DNA of 64,000 nt from an uncultured Roseibium sp. (GCF_947494555.1 NZ_CANLVF010000001.1:496001-560000); one strand, 5' to 3'; positions 7,781-16,162 are shown, numbered from the stretch's first letter. Numbers and translations are program-made. The notes: a model not told the origin generated them from the letters alone.

Positions 7781-8467
7781 CTATCCCTGCAGTCTCCGGG
7801 TGGTGTCTTCAACAAATTTCGGATCTGCCTTTTTGGCAAAGGATGCACGCCAGGGCTCTGCGAGCTGCTCAAGGTCTGAGAGAGCTTTCGCGATCCCGGG
7901 ATCCAGACGGGGATTGAACCTTGCCAGGATGACGTCGCGCAGGTTCCATTCAGGGCAAGGGCGTTCCACAAGCGACAAGCTGTCTCCTTCCTGCAGAACC
8001 CCGGTCTCCAGCACCCGCACGTACCAGCCGGTCTTGCCGGTTTTCTGGAACGATGCTGCCATTGCCGGGTTGCCCGTATGAAGGTTCAGTTTCCAGCAAG
8101 GCTGGCGGCCCTGTGAAATCTGAAGACGCACCTGACCGGCTGCCAGAACGTCGCCAATACAAAGGTTTTCTTCAGTGAAGCCGGCGCTCGAGATGTTTTC
8201 ACCGAAGCCGCCGGATTTGAAGGTTTGAGAGGTTTGCGGAAAAGCCTCGAGCCAGTCTGCGTAATGTTCCAAGGGATAGATGTGCAAGGCTTTGTCAGGA
8301 CCTCCGTGCGCTTCCAGATCCGCTTGCCGGTCTCCGGCGAGACCCGTGGGCGTCACCTCCCGTGGTCCTTGGCGGCGGCTTTTGCGTATGGCGGAAGACG
8401 CTTTTCCTTCCCAGCGATTTTCGGGGCTTCCTTCGTAAAGACCGAGAATTTTGGCAGTTGCTTCCAT
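7781..8467 (-). CDS. MOSC domain-containing protein (YiiM-like)
   Basis: I chose the ATG at 8467 (MEATAKILGLYEG), giving 228 residues and leaving 13 bases after the MarR gene that precedes it; the frame is open further upstream but would run into that gene. The MOSC core shows GLAGDRQADLEAHGGPDKALHIYP, FGENISSAGFTEENLCIGD and the conserved Cys in QGRQPCWKLN. The family is related to the C-terminal domain of Moco sulfurase and to YiiM, which with molybdopterin reduces hydroxylated N-compounds such as 6-N-hydroxylaminopurine. A 3-alpha YiiM-type tail follows (about 165-228). It is probably cotranscribed with the MarR gene. Confidence 0.85.
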   Translation of the reverse strand: MEATAKILGLYEGSPENRWEGKASSAIRKSRRQGPREVTPTGLAGDRQADLEAHGGPDKALHIYPLEHYADWLEAFPQTSQTFKSGGFGENISSAGFTEENLCIGDVLAAGQVRLQISQGRQPCWKLNLHTGNPAMAASFQKTGKTGWYVRVLETGVLQEGDSLSLVERPCPEWNLRDVILARFNPRLDPGIAKALSDLEQLAEPWRASFAKKADPKFVEDTTRRLQG

Positions 8468-8480
8468 GGTCGTATGGTTC

Positions 8481-9035
8481 CTAGGCGGCTTCATGTTCGT
8501 GGCAGATTTCTTCAGAGTCGGATTTATTGAGTGGAACTTCGAGAAGGCTGCAATAGCCACCTCCTGCTTGTGGCGCAAAATGCCTGCAGGAGCGACAGAT
8601 GCCGAAAGATCTGCCGCTTCGTTTCCGGAGAATTGCCAGCACCAGCGTTTTCAGGGATCCGGCGAGGCACTCGACAGTTTCCGAGGGCAGCTCATCAATG
8701 ACATCGCTCAGGTCTGAAGCAGGCTCATCCAGCAATGCTCTCCCGTCGCCCGTCACGTCATATCGGATACTGCGCTTGTCGGCTTCGGATCTGGTCTCAT
8801 TGATCAGTTTTTTGCGTGCAAGGGCCTTCAGCGTCTGGGACGCCGTTCCGCGGGTGGTCGCGAGATAGTCGGCAACGTGTGACGGTGAACGCGAGAACCT
8901 GTTGGCGCGAGCGAGATAGGCAAGCGCTGCAAATTGTGACGGGTTCAGCGGACCGTTCCAGTCTTCAGCAGCGTTCAGCCTTGAAAGCCGATCGATGAGT
9001 TCCCGGATCGCCAGGGCGTGAGTCGTGTCGTTCAT
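8481..9035 (-). CDS. MarR-family regulator with C-terminal four-cysteine cluster
   Basis: The ATG at 9035 (MNDTTHALAI) gives 184 residues; a TTG six bases upstream is also possible. The winged helix spans about 28-105 (NPSQFAALAYLARA, recognition helix TRGTASQTLKALARKKLI, wing SEADKRSIRYDVTGDG). After the dimer helix comes an unusual tail with Cys147, Cys150, Cys162 and Cys178 (CX2CX11CX15C, last one in ICHEHE), which could bind zinc or an iron-sulfur cluster or sense thiol stress. The gene diverges from a secreted-protein gene across a symmetric operator, so it probably represses both itself and that gene. The MOSC gene follows. Confidence 0.85.
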   Translation of the reverse strand: MNDTTHALAIRELIDRLSRLNAAEDWNGPLNPSQFAALAYLARANRFSRSPSHVADYLATTRGTASQTLKALARKKLINETRSEADKRSIRYDVTGDGRALLDEPASDLSDVIDELPSETVECLAGSLKTLVLAILRKRSGRSFGICRSCRHFAPQAGGGYCSLLEVPLNKSDSEEICHEHEAA

Positions 9036-9041
9036 GCTCAA

Positions 9042-9093
9042 TATGTAGCGAGTCGAAATTAAACTTGCAATAGTTTCGACTCGCTACTATTAA
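9042..9093. promoter_or_regulatory. Divergent overlapping promoters inside a 14-bp inverted repeat
   Basis: Perfect arms GTAGCGAGTCGAAA (9045-9058) and TTTCGACTCGCTAC (9074-9087) are separated by 15 bases. At the centre, TTGCAA (9065-9070) is its own reverse complement and can act as the -35 in both directions: rightwards with TATTAA at 9088-9093 and leftwards with TACATA at 9047-9042, both with 17-base spacers. Each arm lies in one promoter's spacer, as expected for a MarR-type autoregulated divergent operator. Confidence 0.75.
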
Positions 9094-9123
9094 ATCTCCA
9101 TCGTCAAATCAGGAGTTTTGCAA

Positions 9124-9882
9124 ATGTTGAAATCGATCCTTGGAACTTTGGTGATTGCGAGCGTTCCGGCGCTTGCGCTTGCAGATGGTGAGCATAACCA
9201 TCAAGCGCTGCATCAGGAGGGGGCGGTTCTGTCGCCTGAGAACACCGCTCTCGACCCGAACTACGATATTCTGGCGGCACATGTTCACCGTGAAGGCCGT
9301 GTCGTCACATTCCACATGACGCTCAAGGGTACAGCCGGCGAGACAATCCCGGAGCCCGCCGGAGAGCTCGCGGGGGCACCGGTTCAGGCTTATGTCTGGC
9401 CAACCTCACTTCCGCCGGAAAGCGTCGGGTTTGAGGGAGGTGAGGGAATACTCGCCCTTGTCGCAACCAGCCATCCCGACTTCGACGACACACCGCTCTT
9501 TGATGAAGATGGCGATGGGGATGTCGCCAATGACGGTGCAAAATGGCATTCGCACTGGGTGGTGCTTGCACCAAGTGACGCGTGTGGCGCCGGGGCGCTT
9601 TCCGTTCAGGACATACCGGACGGTGCGACGCCGAAGATGCCTGCGACCTGGCCGGGTTTGCCCCTATATCTCGACAGTCCGGGATTCACTCCCATTCTCG
9701 AGGGCCCGGAAATCACCATCAACGTTTCGTTCGCCGACGAAGCGACTGCGGCGGGCCTGTCCTATGACGGTGTCACGTCGGCACTGCGGGTCAACCAGAA
9801 CGTCCATGCGCCTCTGCTTTGCGTCACGGACGTCTTCGATGTCGCGTCCGGTGATCTGAGCCTGCCGGGAAAACTGAACTGA
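9124..9882 (+). CDS. Secreted protein of unknown function, MarR-linked
   Basis: AGGAG at 9111-9115 is eight bases from the ATG at 9124, giving 252 residues. The signal peptide MLKSILGTLVIASVPALALA is followed by a His-rich mature N-terminus (DGEHNHQALHQ). No transmembrane segment follows. The mature part has an Asp-rich loop (TPLFDEDGDGDVANDGAKWH) that looks like a calcium- or metal-binding turn, then SHWVVL. Two Cys (in SDACGAG and in LLCVTDV) could form a disulfide. I do not recognise a named family. The promoter shared with the four-cysteine MarR gene suggests that production is induced by the signal sensed by that regulator. Confidence 0.8.
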   Translation: MLKSILGTLVIASVPALALADGEHNHQALHQEGAVLSPENTALDPNYDILAAHVHREGRVVTFHMTLKGTAGETIPEPAGELAGAPVQAYVWPTSLPPESVGFEGGEGILALVATSHPDFDDTPLFDEDGDGDVANDGAKWHSHWVVLAPSDACGAGALSVQDIPDGATPKMPATWPGLPLYLDSPGFTPILEGPEITINVSFADEATAAGLSYDGVTSALRVNQNVHAPLLCVTDVFDVASGDLSLPGKLN

Positions 9883-9936
9883 GCAGCACCCGAGGTGTTG
9901 GCGCGTGTGCTCTTGGGATGAGTGCGTGAACCACGG

Positions 9937-9960
9937 TTGTGCCGGTCCAGTCTGGCACAA
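9937..9960. terminator. Possible terminator between convergent genes
   Basis: TTGTGCC / GGCACAA with a ten-base loop lies between the stop of the secreted-protein gene and the end of the deaminase gene. No strong T run follows, so this is a weak call. Confidence 0.35.
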
Positions 9961-9970
9961 TCGATTTCGG

Positions 9971-11263
9971 TCAGGCCTCGTTCGGAGCGTAGCTGCTCGG
10001 ATCGACTGATTGCGGACGCCCTTCGAGTGCCAGCCGGGTTTGCCGCGCCGGTGTTGTTGCGATCACGCGGCCACTTTTGACAACCTTGAGGCGGGTGGCT
10101 TTCAACCGGATTGCCTCGATCGTATCGCGCGCCTGGAGAAGAACGAAATCGGCTTTGCAGCCTTTCTCAAGGCCATAGTCTTCAAGGTTCATTGCCTTGG
10201 CGGGATGCGAGGTAACGCACTCGTAGCAGTAGCGGATGTCTTCCCGGCTGGTCATCTGGGCCACATGCAGACCCATCGACGCGACTTCGAGCATGTCGGC
10301 AGACCCCATGGAGTACCATGGATCCATGACGCAATCATGCCCGAAGGAGACATTGACTCCATAAGATCGCAATTCCGGCACACGGGTTTGACCGCGCCGT
10401 TTGGGATACGTGTCGTGCCGTCCCTGTAGTGTGATGTTGATCAGCGGATTGGCGATCGCGTGCACCTCGGCTTCTGCAATGAGCGGAAGCAGCTTGGAAA
10501 CGTAGTAGTTGTCCATCGAGTGCATGGAGGTCAGGTGAGACCCAGCGACGCGGCTCTGAAGTCCCAGCCGCTGTGTCTCATATGCGAGCGTTTCGATGTG
10601 ACGCGACATCGGGTCGTCGGTTTCGTCGCAATGCATGTCGACCATCAGCCCGCGTTCGGCTGCGATTTCACAGAGCCGCTTCACGGACTTTGCACCATCT
10701 TCCATGGTGCGTTCGAAATGCGGGATGCCGCCGACGATATCGACCCCCATGTCGAGTGCTTTCAGGAGGTTCTTTTCGGCGTTGGGAGATCGGTAGAGCC
10801 CGTCCTGCGGGAAGGCCACCAGCTGCAGGTCAATATAGTCCCTAACCCTGTCCCGCACTTCCAAAAGGCCCTCAACGCCGGTCAGGCGGTCGTCGCAAAC
10901 ATCGACATGTGTGCGGATCGCCAGAAGGCCCTGAGAGACCGCGAGATCGCAATATTTCAATGCCCGCTCGACAACCGCATCAACCGTCAGGATCTCCTTC
11001 AATTCCCCCCAAAGGGCAATGCCCTCCAGGAGGGTTCCGCTCTGATTCATGCGTGGCAGACCAAGCGAAAGCGTTGCGTCCATATGGAAGTGGCTGTCGA
11101 CAAAAGGCGGAGAAACGAGGTTCCCGTCCGCCTCGATCACATCGCCGGCCTGCGCGGAAATACCGGGTTCCACCGTTTCGATCCGGCCATTTCGGCAGGC
11201 AATGTCAACACCGGTCCGACCATCGGGCAGGTTTGCGTTTTTGACAATCAGATCAAAGCTCAT
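9971..11263 (-). CDS. CodA-like cytosine / 5-methylcytosine deaminase
   Basis: 430 residues of the amidohydrolase fold, close to E. coli CodA in length. Metal-site motifs are HFHMDAT (about 58-64), THVDVCDD, DMHCDETDDP, GSHLTSMHSM and FGHDCVMDPWY (about 307-317). In CodA the last motif reads GHDDVFDPWY, with Asp313 a metal ligand and Asp314 a specificity residue; here Asp310 is kept and the next residue is Cys311. Known bacterial 5-methylcytosine deaminases lack the Asp at this place. The gene is last in an operon 11 bases after a BMP-type nucleobase/nucleoside ABC transporter, which fits a role in using imported bases. Substrate is inference. Confidence 0.85.
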   Translation of the reverse strand: MSFDLIVKNANLPDGRTGVDIACRNGRIETVEPGISAQAGDVIEADGNLVSPPFVDSHFHMDATLSLGLPRMNQSGTLLEGIALWGELKEILTVDAVVERALKYCDLAVSQGLLAIRTHVDVCDDRLTGVEGLLEVRDRVRDYIDLQLVAFPQDGLYRSPNAEKNLLKALDMGVDIVGGIPHFERTMEDGAKSVKRLCEIAAERGLMVDMHCDETDDPMSRHIETLAYETQRLGLQSRVAGSHLTSMHSMDNYYVSKLLPLIAEAEVHAIANPLINITLQGRHDTYPKRRGQTRVPELRSYGVNVSFGHDCVMDPWYSMGSADMLEVASMGLHVAQMTSREDIRYCYECVTSHPAKAMNLEDYGLEKGCKADFVLLQARDTIEAIRLKATRLKVVKSGRVIATTPARQTRLALEGRPQSVDPSSYAPNEA

Positions 11264-11274
11264 CGGACTTGACC

Positions 11275-12219
11275 TCAGCGTTGGCCACGGAAATAGGGAA
11301 CGAGCAGCGCTCTGGGATAATCAGCGCGGCGCGCTACAACAATCAGTGCGGCGATTGACAGAATGTACGGCATCATCAGGAAGATCTGGCCTGGAATGAA
11401 GCTTCCCACTTCGGTCTGAAGGCGCACCTGAAAGGCGTCGAATGCGCCGAAAAGAAGAGCCCCGAGCAAGGCTTTCCCGGGTCGCCAGGAGGCAAAGACC
11501 GTCAGCGCGATACAGATCCAGCCGCGGCCATTGACCATGCCGAAGAAAAACGCGTCGAAAGCGGACATGGTCAGAAAGGCGCCGCCAAGCGCCATGATCG
11601 AAGAGCCGGCAACGACCGCACCGATGCGTATCGCATATACAGACAGCCCTTGGGATTCCACGGCAGAGGGATTGTCGCCCACGGCCTGAATCGCCAGGCC
11701 GAGCGGGGTGCGGTAGAGAAGGTATCCGGTCGCCACAACGAGCAACAGCGCCAGAAATGTCAGCGAAGTCTGCTGGAAAAGGGCAGGGCCGAGGAACGGC
11801 AAATCGCTCAATACGGGAATATCCAGCGGTTGGAAGGCCTCGATCCGTGGAGGTGAAGACACGTCAGGCAGCGCAGTCCGGTAGATAAAATAACTGAGCG
11901 ATGTGGCGAACAGTGTGACACCGATACCGGAGACATGCTGGGACAGACCCAGCGGAACCGTCAGGATTGCATGGATCAGTCCGAAGACCGCGCCGGCAAA
12001 TGCCGCAACAAGAACGCCGCCCCACAGTCCCGCCCCAAGCCAGACCGCCATCCAGCCGGCCATCGCTCCGGCAGTGAATATGCCTTCAATACCCAGATTG
12101 AGGACGCCCGCACGCTCGCATATCAGGGCACCGATCACGCCGAAGATCAAAGGTGTTGCGATACGCAGCGCGGCGGCCCAGAAGTTGGGCGAAATGAGTA
12201 TCTCGAGAATTTCAATCAT
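11275..12219 (-). CDS. BMP-type ABC transporter permease (NupQ/YufQ-like)
   Basis: 314 residues starting at the ATG at 12219 (MIEILEILISPNFW), which overlaps the stop of the preceding permease as ATGA. The frame is open further upstream, but that part is inside the neighbouring gene. About nine hydrophobic helices, with the family segment ERAGVLNLGIEGIFTAGAMAGW near residue 35. It pairs with the other permease to form the inner-membrane channel of a nucleoside/nucleobase importer. Confidence 0.92.
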   Translation of the reverse strand: MIEILEILISPNFWAAALRIATPLIFGVIGALICERAGVLNLGIEGIFTAGAMAGWMAVWLGAGLWGGVLVAAFAGAVFGLIHAILTVPLGLSQHVSGIGVTLFATSLSYFIYRTALPDVSSPPRIEAFQPLDIPVLSDLPFLGPALFQQTSLTFLALLLVVATGYLLYRTPLGLAIQAVGDNPSAVESQGLSVYAIRIGAVVAGSSIMALGGAFLTMSAFDAFFFGMVNGRGWICIALTVFASWRPGKALLGALLFGAFDAFQVRLQTEVGSFIPGQIFLMMPYILSIAALIVVARRADYPRALLVPYFRGQR

Positions 12220-13298
12220 CCGGCAGACCCCTTTGCTGCTGGAGCGCTGATAAATCTCACCTTGAACCGCAGAAACAGACCGGAAACCAAAACACACAAG
12301 AGCGCCATCGCAACGATCAGGTCTGCGAGATAGTTGGAAACTCCGGTCGCGCGGGACATTGAGTCTGCGCCGACAAAGATGCTGGCAATGAAGAGTGCTG
12401 CAAAAACCACGCCGATGGGAGACAAGCCCGCGAGCATGGCAACGACGATCCCCGAGTAGCCGAAACCGGGCGACAGGTCGGCGGTCAGATACCCCTTGAG
12501 ACCGGCAACTTCTCCTACGCCCGCGAGACCTGCAAGTGCACCGGACAGAAGACCGACCCGGATGAATGTCGCGGTCACGGGTATTCCGGCGTGCCGAGCT
12601 GCGGCCGCGTTCTCACCGACCGCTCTGATCTCGAATCCCCAGACGGTTCGCTTCAGCAGGAAATAGACGCCCAACGATGCGGCCAGAGCCACAATCAGGC
12701 CCCAGTGGATGCGCGTCCGCTCCAAAAGTTTGGGCAGCGCCGCTTCATCCAAAATGGGTTCTGACTGGGGCCAGCCCATCCCCATCGGATCCTGCATCGG
12801 TCCTTCCAGCATCATCTGGACGAAGAGCAGGATGATGAAGTTCAAAAGGAGCGTGGTGACGACCTCGTCAACTCCCAGCTTGCTTTTCAAAAGTGTCGGG
12901 CCGAGCATGACTAGCCCGCCCGCGAGCGCACCGGCCAGGGCAACTGCCGGAATAAGGATGTAACCCGGCCCGGAAACAGCTCCTGTCCCCACGGCCACAG
13001 CTGCCAGCGCACCGGCATAGAGTTGGCCTTCTGCCCCAATGTTCCAGAGCTTGGCACGGAATGCGACGGCTGCCGCCAGCCCGGTGAGGATGAGCGGTGT
13101 TGCGCGCGTCAGCATTTCGGTGAAAGCAAAGACCGAGCCAAAGGCGCCTTTAACGATCAGGCCATAGGCCTCGAATACAGAAAGACCGGCAAAACTCATC
13201 GGAATGGCCGCAAGCACCAGAGCGGCAGCACCTGCGGCAAGGGAAACTGCCAGCATGCGGGAAACTGATGCCGGGGGGCGGGGTTCAAGACGTATCAT
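12216..13298 (-). CDS. BMP-type ABC transporter permease (NupP/YufP-like)
   Basis: 360 residues with about ten transmembrane helices. The family loop KLWNIGAEGQLYAGALAAV is near residue 85 and GVDEVVTTLLLNFIILLFVQ near 145. The ATG at 13298 overlaps the stop of the ATPase gene by four bases (ATGA), and its own stop overlaps the next permease in the same way, so the three are translationally coupled. With the second permease it forms the transport channel. Confidence 0.93.
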   Translation of the reverse strand: MIRLEPRPPASVSRMLAVSLAAGAAALVLAAIPMSFAGLSVFEAYGLIVKGAFGSVFAFTEMLTRATPLILTGLAAAVAFRAKLWNIGAEGQLYAGALAAVAVGTGAVSGPGYILIPAVALAGALAGGLVMLGPTLLKSKLGVDEVVTTLLLNFIILLFVQMMLEGPMQDPMGMGWPQSEPILDEAALPKLLERTRIHWGLIVALAASLGVYFLLKRTVWGFEIRAVGENAAAARHAGIPVTATFIRVGLLSGALAGLAGVGEVAGLKGYLTADLSPGFGYSGIVVAMLAGLSPIGVVFAALFIASIFVGADSMSRATGVSNYLADLIVAMALLCVLVSGLFLRFKVRFISAPAAKGSAG

Positions 13299-14842
13299 GC
13301 AGCTTCTTCCCCGCCATGTCCTGCCATTCGCAGGCCAAGCGTTCCGCGATCGAGGGTTTCAGTCTCCTCTGCCTCAGACAGGTGCCCGCGGTGGATCACC
13401 GCGATCCTGTCGGAAAGGCGCATCAGTTCATCAAGGTCTTCGGATATCAGGATCACGCCTGCGCCTCTTTCACGCGCCGCCAAAAGGCGTTTGTGGACGT
13501 CTGAAGTCGCGCCGACATCGAGACCTCGGGAGGGCTGAGCGGCAAGAACGACTGTCGGTTCGGGCTCAAGCGTACGTGCCAGAACGATCTTCTGGATATT
13601 GCCGCCCGACAACAGACGCGCCTGACTGTCCTCTCCCTGGCACCGGATATCGTAAGCTTCAATCAACTGCCGTGCCTTTTCGAGCATTGCCCGGAAGCGC
13701 AACAGACCAAAGCGCTGGTTTTCCGGATGGCGGATGGTCTCGATTGCCAGGTTCTCCGAAACGCTCATTGCGCCGACGATGCCATCACGGTGGCGGTCCT
13801 CAGGGATGCGCGCCAGACCGCTCTCAATCATTTTCCTGGCGTTTGCGTGCGTTTCGTTTTGCCCGGCCAGGGAGATTGAGCCTGAGACGGGCGTCACCAA
13901 TCCGGATATGACGCGCGCGAGCATCGTTTGACCATTGCCGGACACGCCCGCAATTCCAAGGATCTCGCCCGCCCTCAGGGTCAGATCGATCTCGTGAAGG
14001 GCATCGCGTCCATGCCCTGCGGAGACTTTGTCGAGCACATAAAGCGGAGCACCCGGAGATCCCGCGTCCCGGACGGTTTCAACGATTTCGTGACCGACCA
14101 TAAGCTCTGCAAGCTTTCTCAGGTCGCATTCCGCGGTGGGCAGGTCCGCGACCTTGCGTCCAGCACGCAGGACCGCTACCCGGTGGGACGACGCCATGAC
14201 TTCCGCAAGTTTGTGCGAAATGAAGATGATGCCGAGCCCGTCCTTGGCCAGCTTGTTCAAGGTTCCAAAAAGTGTGTCTGATTCCTGCGGGGTCAGGACG
14301 GCGGTCGGTTCATCAAGAACCAACACCCTGGCATCGCGGTAAAGTGCCTTCAGGATCTCAACACGTTGCTTTTCGCCGACCGAAAGCTGCGAAATCCGGG
14401 CATCCAACGGGACGTTCAGCCCCGAACGCTCGATCAGGTCCTTCAGTTTTTTGCGGGCGGCTGCGTGCGCGGATGTCAGCGATGACAACTTTTCGGTGCC
14501 CAGAACGATGTTGTCGAGGGCGCTGAGGTTTTCCGCAAGCGTAAAATGCTGGTGCACCATGCCGATACCGGCTTCAAGTGCTGCGTGAGGCGATCCTGGT
14601 TCCAATTCGTGCAGGCCCGTTCTGCCGGTTCCAACGAGAACCTGCCCTTCATCGGCAACATAATGGCCGAACAGGATGTTCATCAGTGTGGTCTTGCCGG
14701 CGCCGTTTTCGCCCAGAAGCGCAAGGATTTCGCCGCGCTTGAGATCCAGCGAAACCTCGCCGTTCGCCGTCAGCGCCCCAAAGCGCTTGGTAATACCGTC
14801 CAACCTGAGAACGGTTTCCGCCTCGTTTGTGGGTCCCGTCAT
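13295..14842 (-). CDS. BMP-type ABC transporter ATPase with two nucleotide-binding domains (NupO/YufO-like)
   Basis: 515 residues in two ABC modules. The first has Walker A GENGAGKTT (about 43-51), Q-loop MVHQHFTL, signature LSVGEKQRVEILKAL and Walker B VLVLDEPTAVL. The second starts near 255, with a degenerate Walker A (GVSGNGQTML), signature LSGGNIQKIVLART and the family's altered Walker B VVLAAQPSRGLDVGA. Such asymmetric double ATPases drive ribose-, nucleoside- and BMP-type importers. It lies 96 bases after the binding-protein gene, a gap that contains a strong hairpin. Confidence 0.94.
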   Translation of the reverse strand: MTGPTNEAETVLRLDGITKRFGALTANGEVSLDLKRGEILALLGENGAGKTTLMNILFGHYVADEGQVLVGTGRTGLHELEPGSPHAALEAGIGMVHQHFTLAENLSALDNIVLGTEKLSSLTSAHAAARKKLKDLIERSGLNVPLDARISQLSVGEKQRVEILKALYRDARVLVLDEPTAVLTPQESDTLFGTLNKLAKDGLGIIFISHKLAEVMASSHRVAVLRAGRKVADLPTAECDLRKLAELMVGHEIVETVRDAGSPGAPLYVLDKVSAGHGRDALHEIDLTLRAGEILGIAGVSGNGQTMLARVISGLVTPVSGSISLAGQNETHANARKMIESGLARIPEDRHRDGIVGAMSVSENLAIETIRHPENQRFGLLRFRAMLEKARQLIEAYDIRCQGEDSQARLLSGGNIQKIVLARTLEPEPTVVLAAQPSRGLDVGATSDVHKRLLAARERGAGVILISEDLDELMRLSDRIAVIHRGHLSEAEETETLDRGTLGLRMAGHGGEEAA

Positions 14843-14891
14843 GCAGACCTCCGCGATTGTTTCCTGAGGCCGCAGCGGCGGCGTGGGGCGG

Positions 14892-14926
14892 GACAGAACC
14901 GGCGGCAGATGGTCGCCGGTTCTGTC
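14892..14926 (-). other. Operon-internal hairpin between binding-protein and ATPase genes
   Basis: A perfect 13-bp stem (GACAGAACCGGCG / CGCCGGTTCTGTC) with a nine-base loop lies 12 bases after the binding-protein stop. There is no T run downstream on the minus strand, so it is not a classical terminator. It probably protects the upstream message or lowers expression of the membrane genes. Confidence 0.65.
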
Positions 14927-14938
14927 GGATTTTTCGAC

Positions 14939-15946
14939 TTACATTGTCGATTTAGGTTCGCTGTCGTTCACGTTGACGCGGAACAGGCCGTCCAGAATTT
15001 CCTGCTCCTTGGCTTTTGCTGCGGCAACGGCGTCAGCGTCTGCCAGGTTCTCATCGACGATGAAACTTCCTCCGCCATAGGACATGAAGCTGTACGGGCC
15101 GTAATCGGCCGGTTCGAAGCTTCCGCCAACAACAGCCGAAACGGCCCGATCGATGGTCGGCTCCATGTGCCACAGTGCAGAGGAAAGAATGGTGCCGGGA
15201 TAATCGCCGGACGTGTCGATCACATTCCCGATCGCGAGGATTTCCTTTTCCTTGGCCGCATCGGATACGCCAAAGCGCTCGGCGTAAAGAATATCTGCGC
15301 CCTTATCGATCATCGCAAACGCAGCTTCCTTGGCCTTGGGCGGGTCGTACCAGGAGTTGATGAAGGTAACCAGGAACTTGACGTCCGGATTGACCGCCGT
15401 TGCCCCTTCCATGAAGGCATTCATCAGGCGATTCACTTCCGGAATGGCATATCCGCCCACCATGCCGATGACATTGGATTTGGTCGCAGACCCGGCGATC
15501 ATGCCGGAGAGATAGCTTGGCTCATGGATCCAGTTGTCGAAGACGGCGAAGTTCGGTTTGGCAGGCCCGAATGACGATCCCATAAGAAAGGCAGTGTCGG
15601 GGTATTCCGCTGCAACCTTGCGCGCAGCGCGTTCCACCGCGAAGGCTTCACCAACGACAAGGTCCATGCCCTGTTCAGCGTATTCGCGCATCACGCGTTC
15701 GTAATCGGTGTTGGCGACGTTTTCGGAGAAGGTGTAGGTGATTTCGCCGCGCTCCTGGGCAGCCTTCAACGCCTTGTCGATTCGGCTTACCCATTGTTGC
15801 TCAACCGGAACAGTGTAGATTGCAGCGACCTTGATAGGATCGGCTGCAACGGCGGAAACATGTGACAGTCCAACAGTCGCGGCGACCGCCAAGGCGGCCG
15901 ACATCAGGGTCCTGCGGACCCTGGAAAAAGGCTTTGAAACGAGCAT
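14939..15946 (-). CDS. BMP-family periplasmic substrate-binding protein
   Basis: 335 residues from the ATG at 15946 (MLVSKPFSRVRRTLMSAAL), which follows an AGGGG site; earlier in-frame ATGs lie in the promoter region. The signal peptide ends at AVA-AD and there is no lipobox Cys, so the protein is soluble rather than lipid-anchored. The BMP/PnrA-like fold is seen in AAIYTVPVEQQWVSRIDKAL, VVGEAFAVERAARKVAAEYP, YLSGMIAGSATKSNVIGMVGG and DILYAERFGVSDAA. Such proteins bind purine nucleosides or related bases. It is the first gene of the importer operon and carries the operon promoter upstream. Confidence 0.92.
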   Translation of the reverse strand: MLVSKPFSRVRRTLMSAALAVAATVGLSHVSAVAADPIKVAAIYTVPVEQQWVSRIDKALKAAQERGEITYTFSENVANTDYERVMREYAEQGMDLVVGEAFAVERAARKVAAEYPDTAFLMGSSFGPAKPNFAVFDNWIHEPSYLSGMIAGSATKSNVIGMVGGYAIPEVNRLMNAFMEGATAVNPDVKFLVTFINSWYDPPKAKEAAFAMIDKGADILYAERFGVSDAAKEKEILAIGNVIDTSGDYPGTILSSALWHMEPTIDRAVSAVVGGSFEPADYGPYSFMSYGGGSFIVDENLADADAVAAAKAKEQEILDGLFRVNVNDSEPKSTM

Positions 15947-16026
15947 CTGAATCCCCTGGAAAGTATTTTTACGGGAAAATTTGATCACATAATATGCGTG
16001 CCTACAAGCTATGCAGATGTGCTTGA

Positions 16027-16042
16027 GGGCAATTTTTTGCCC
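16027..16042. promoter_or_regulatory. Palindrome upstream of the BMP transporter operon
   Basis: GGGCAA-TTTT-TTGCCC is a perfect palindrome about 80 bases before the binding-protein start and 72 bases beyond the prs terminator. Its place suggests a repressor operator, but no regulator gene is adjacent. Confidence 0.4.
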
Positions 16043-16113
16043 AAATGGGAAAAAATTTGAGATTTCTGGCTTAACCCAACACGCGTTCCTGTCAGGGGCG
16101 GCACGGTACAAAC

Positions 16114-16140
16114 AAAAAAAGCGCCGGATGTACCGGCGCT
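16114..16140 (-). terminator. Intrinsic terminator of prs
   Basis: On the minus strand AGCGCCGG-TACAT-CCGGCGCT is followed by seven T. It is 22 bases after the prs stop codon. Confidence 0.92.
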
Positions 16141-16162
16141 TCGCTTTTCACGGGGCTTCGGA

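Noticed and set aside
14546..15574. Plus-strand open frame of 342 codons
   Set aside because: Antisense to the ABC ATPase and BMP binding protein genes, with no family similarity.
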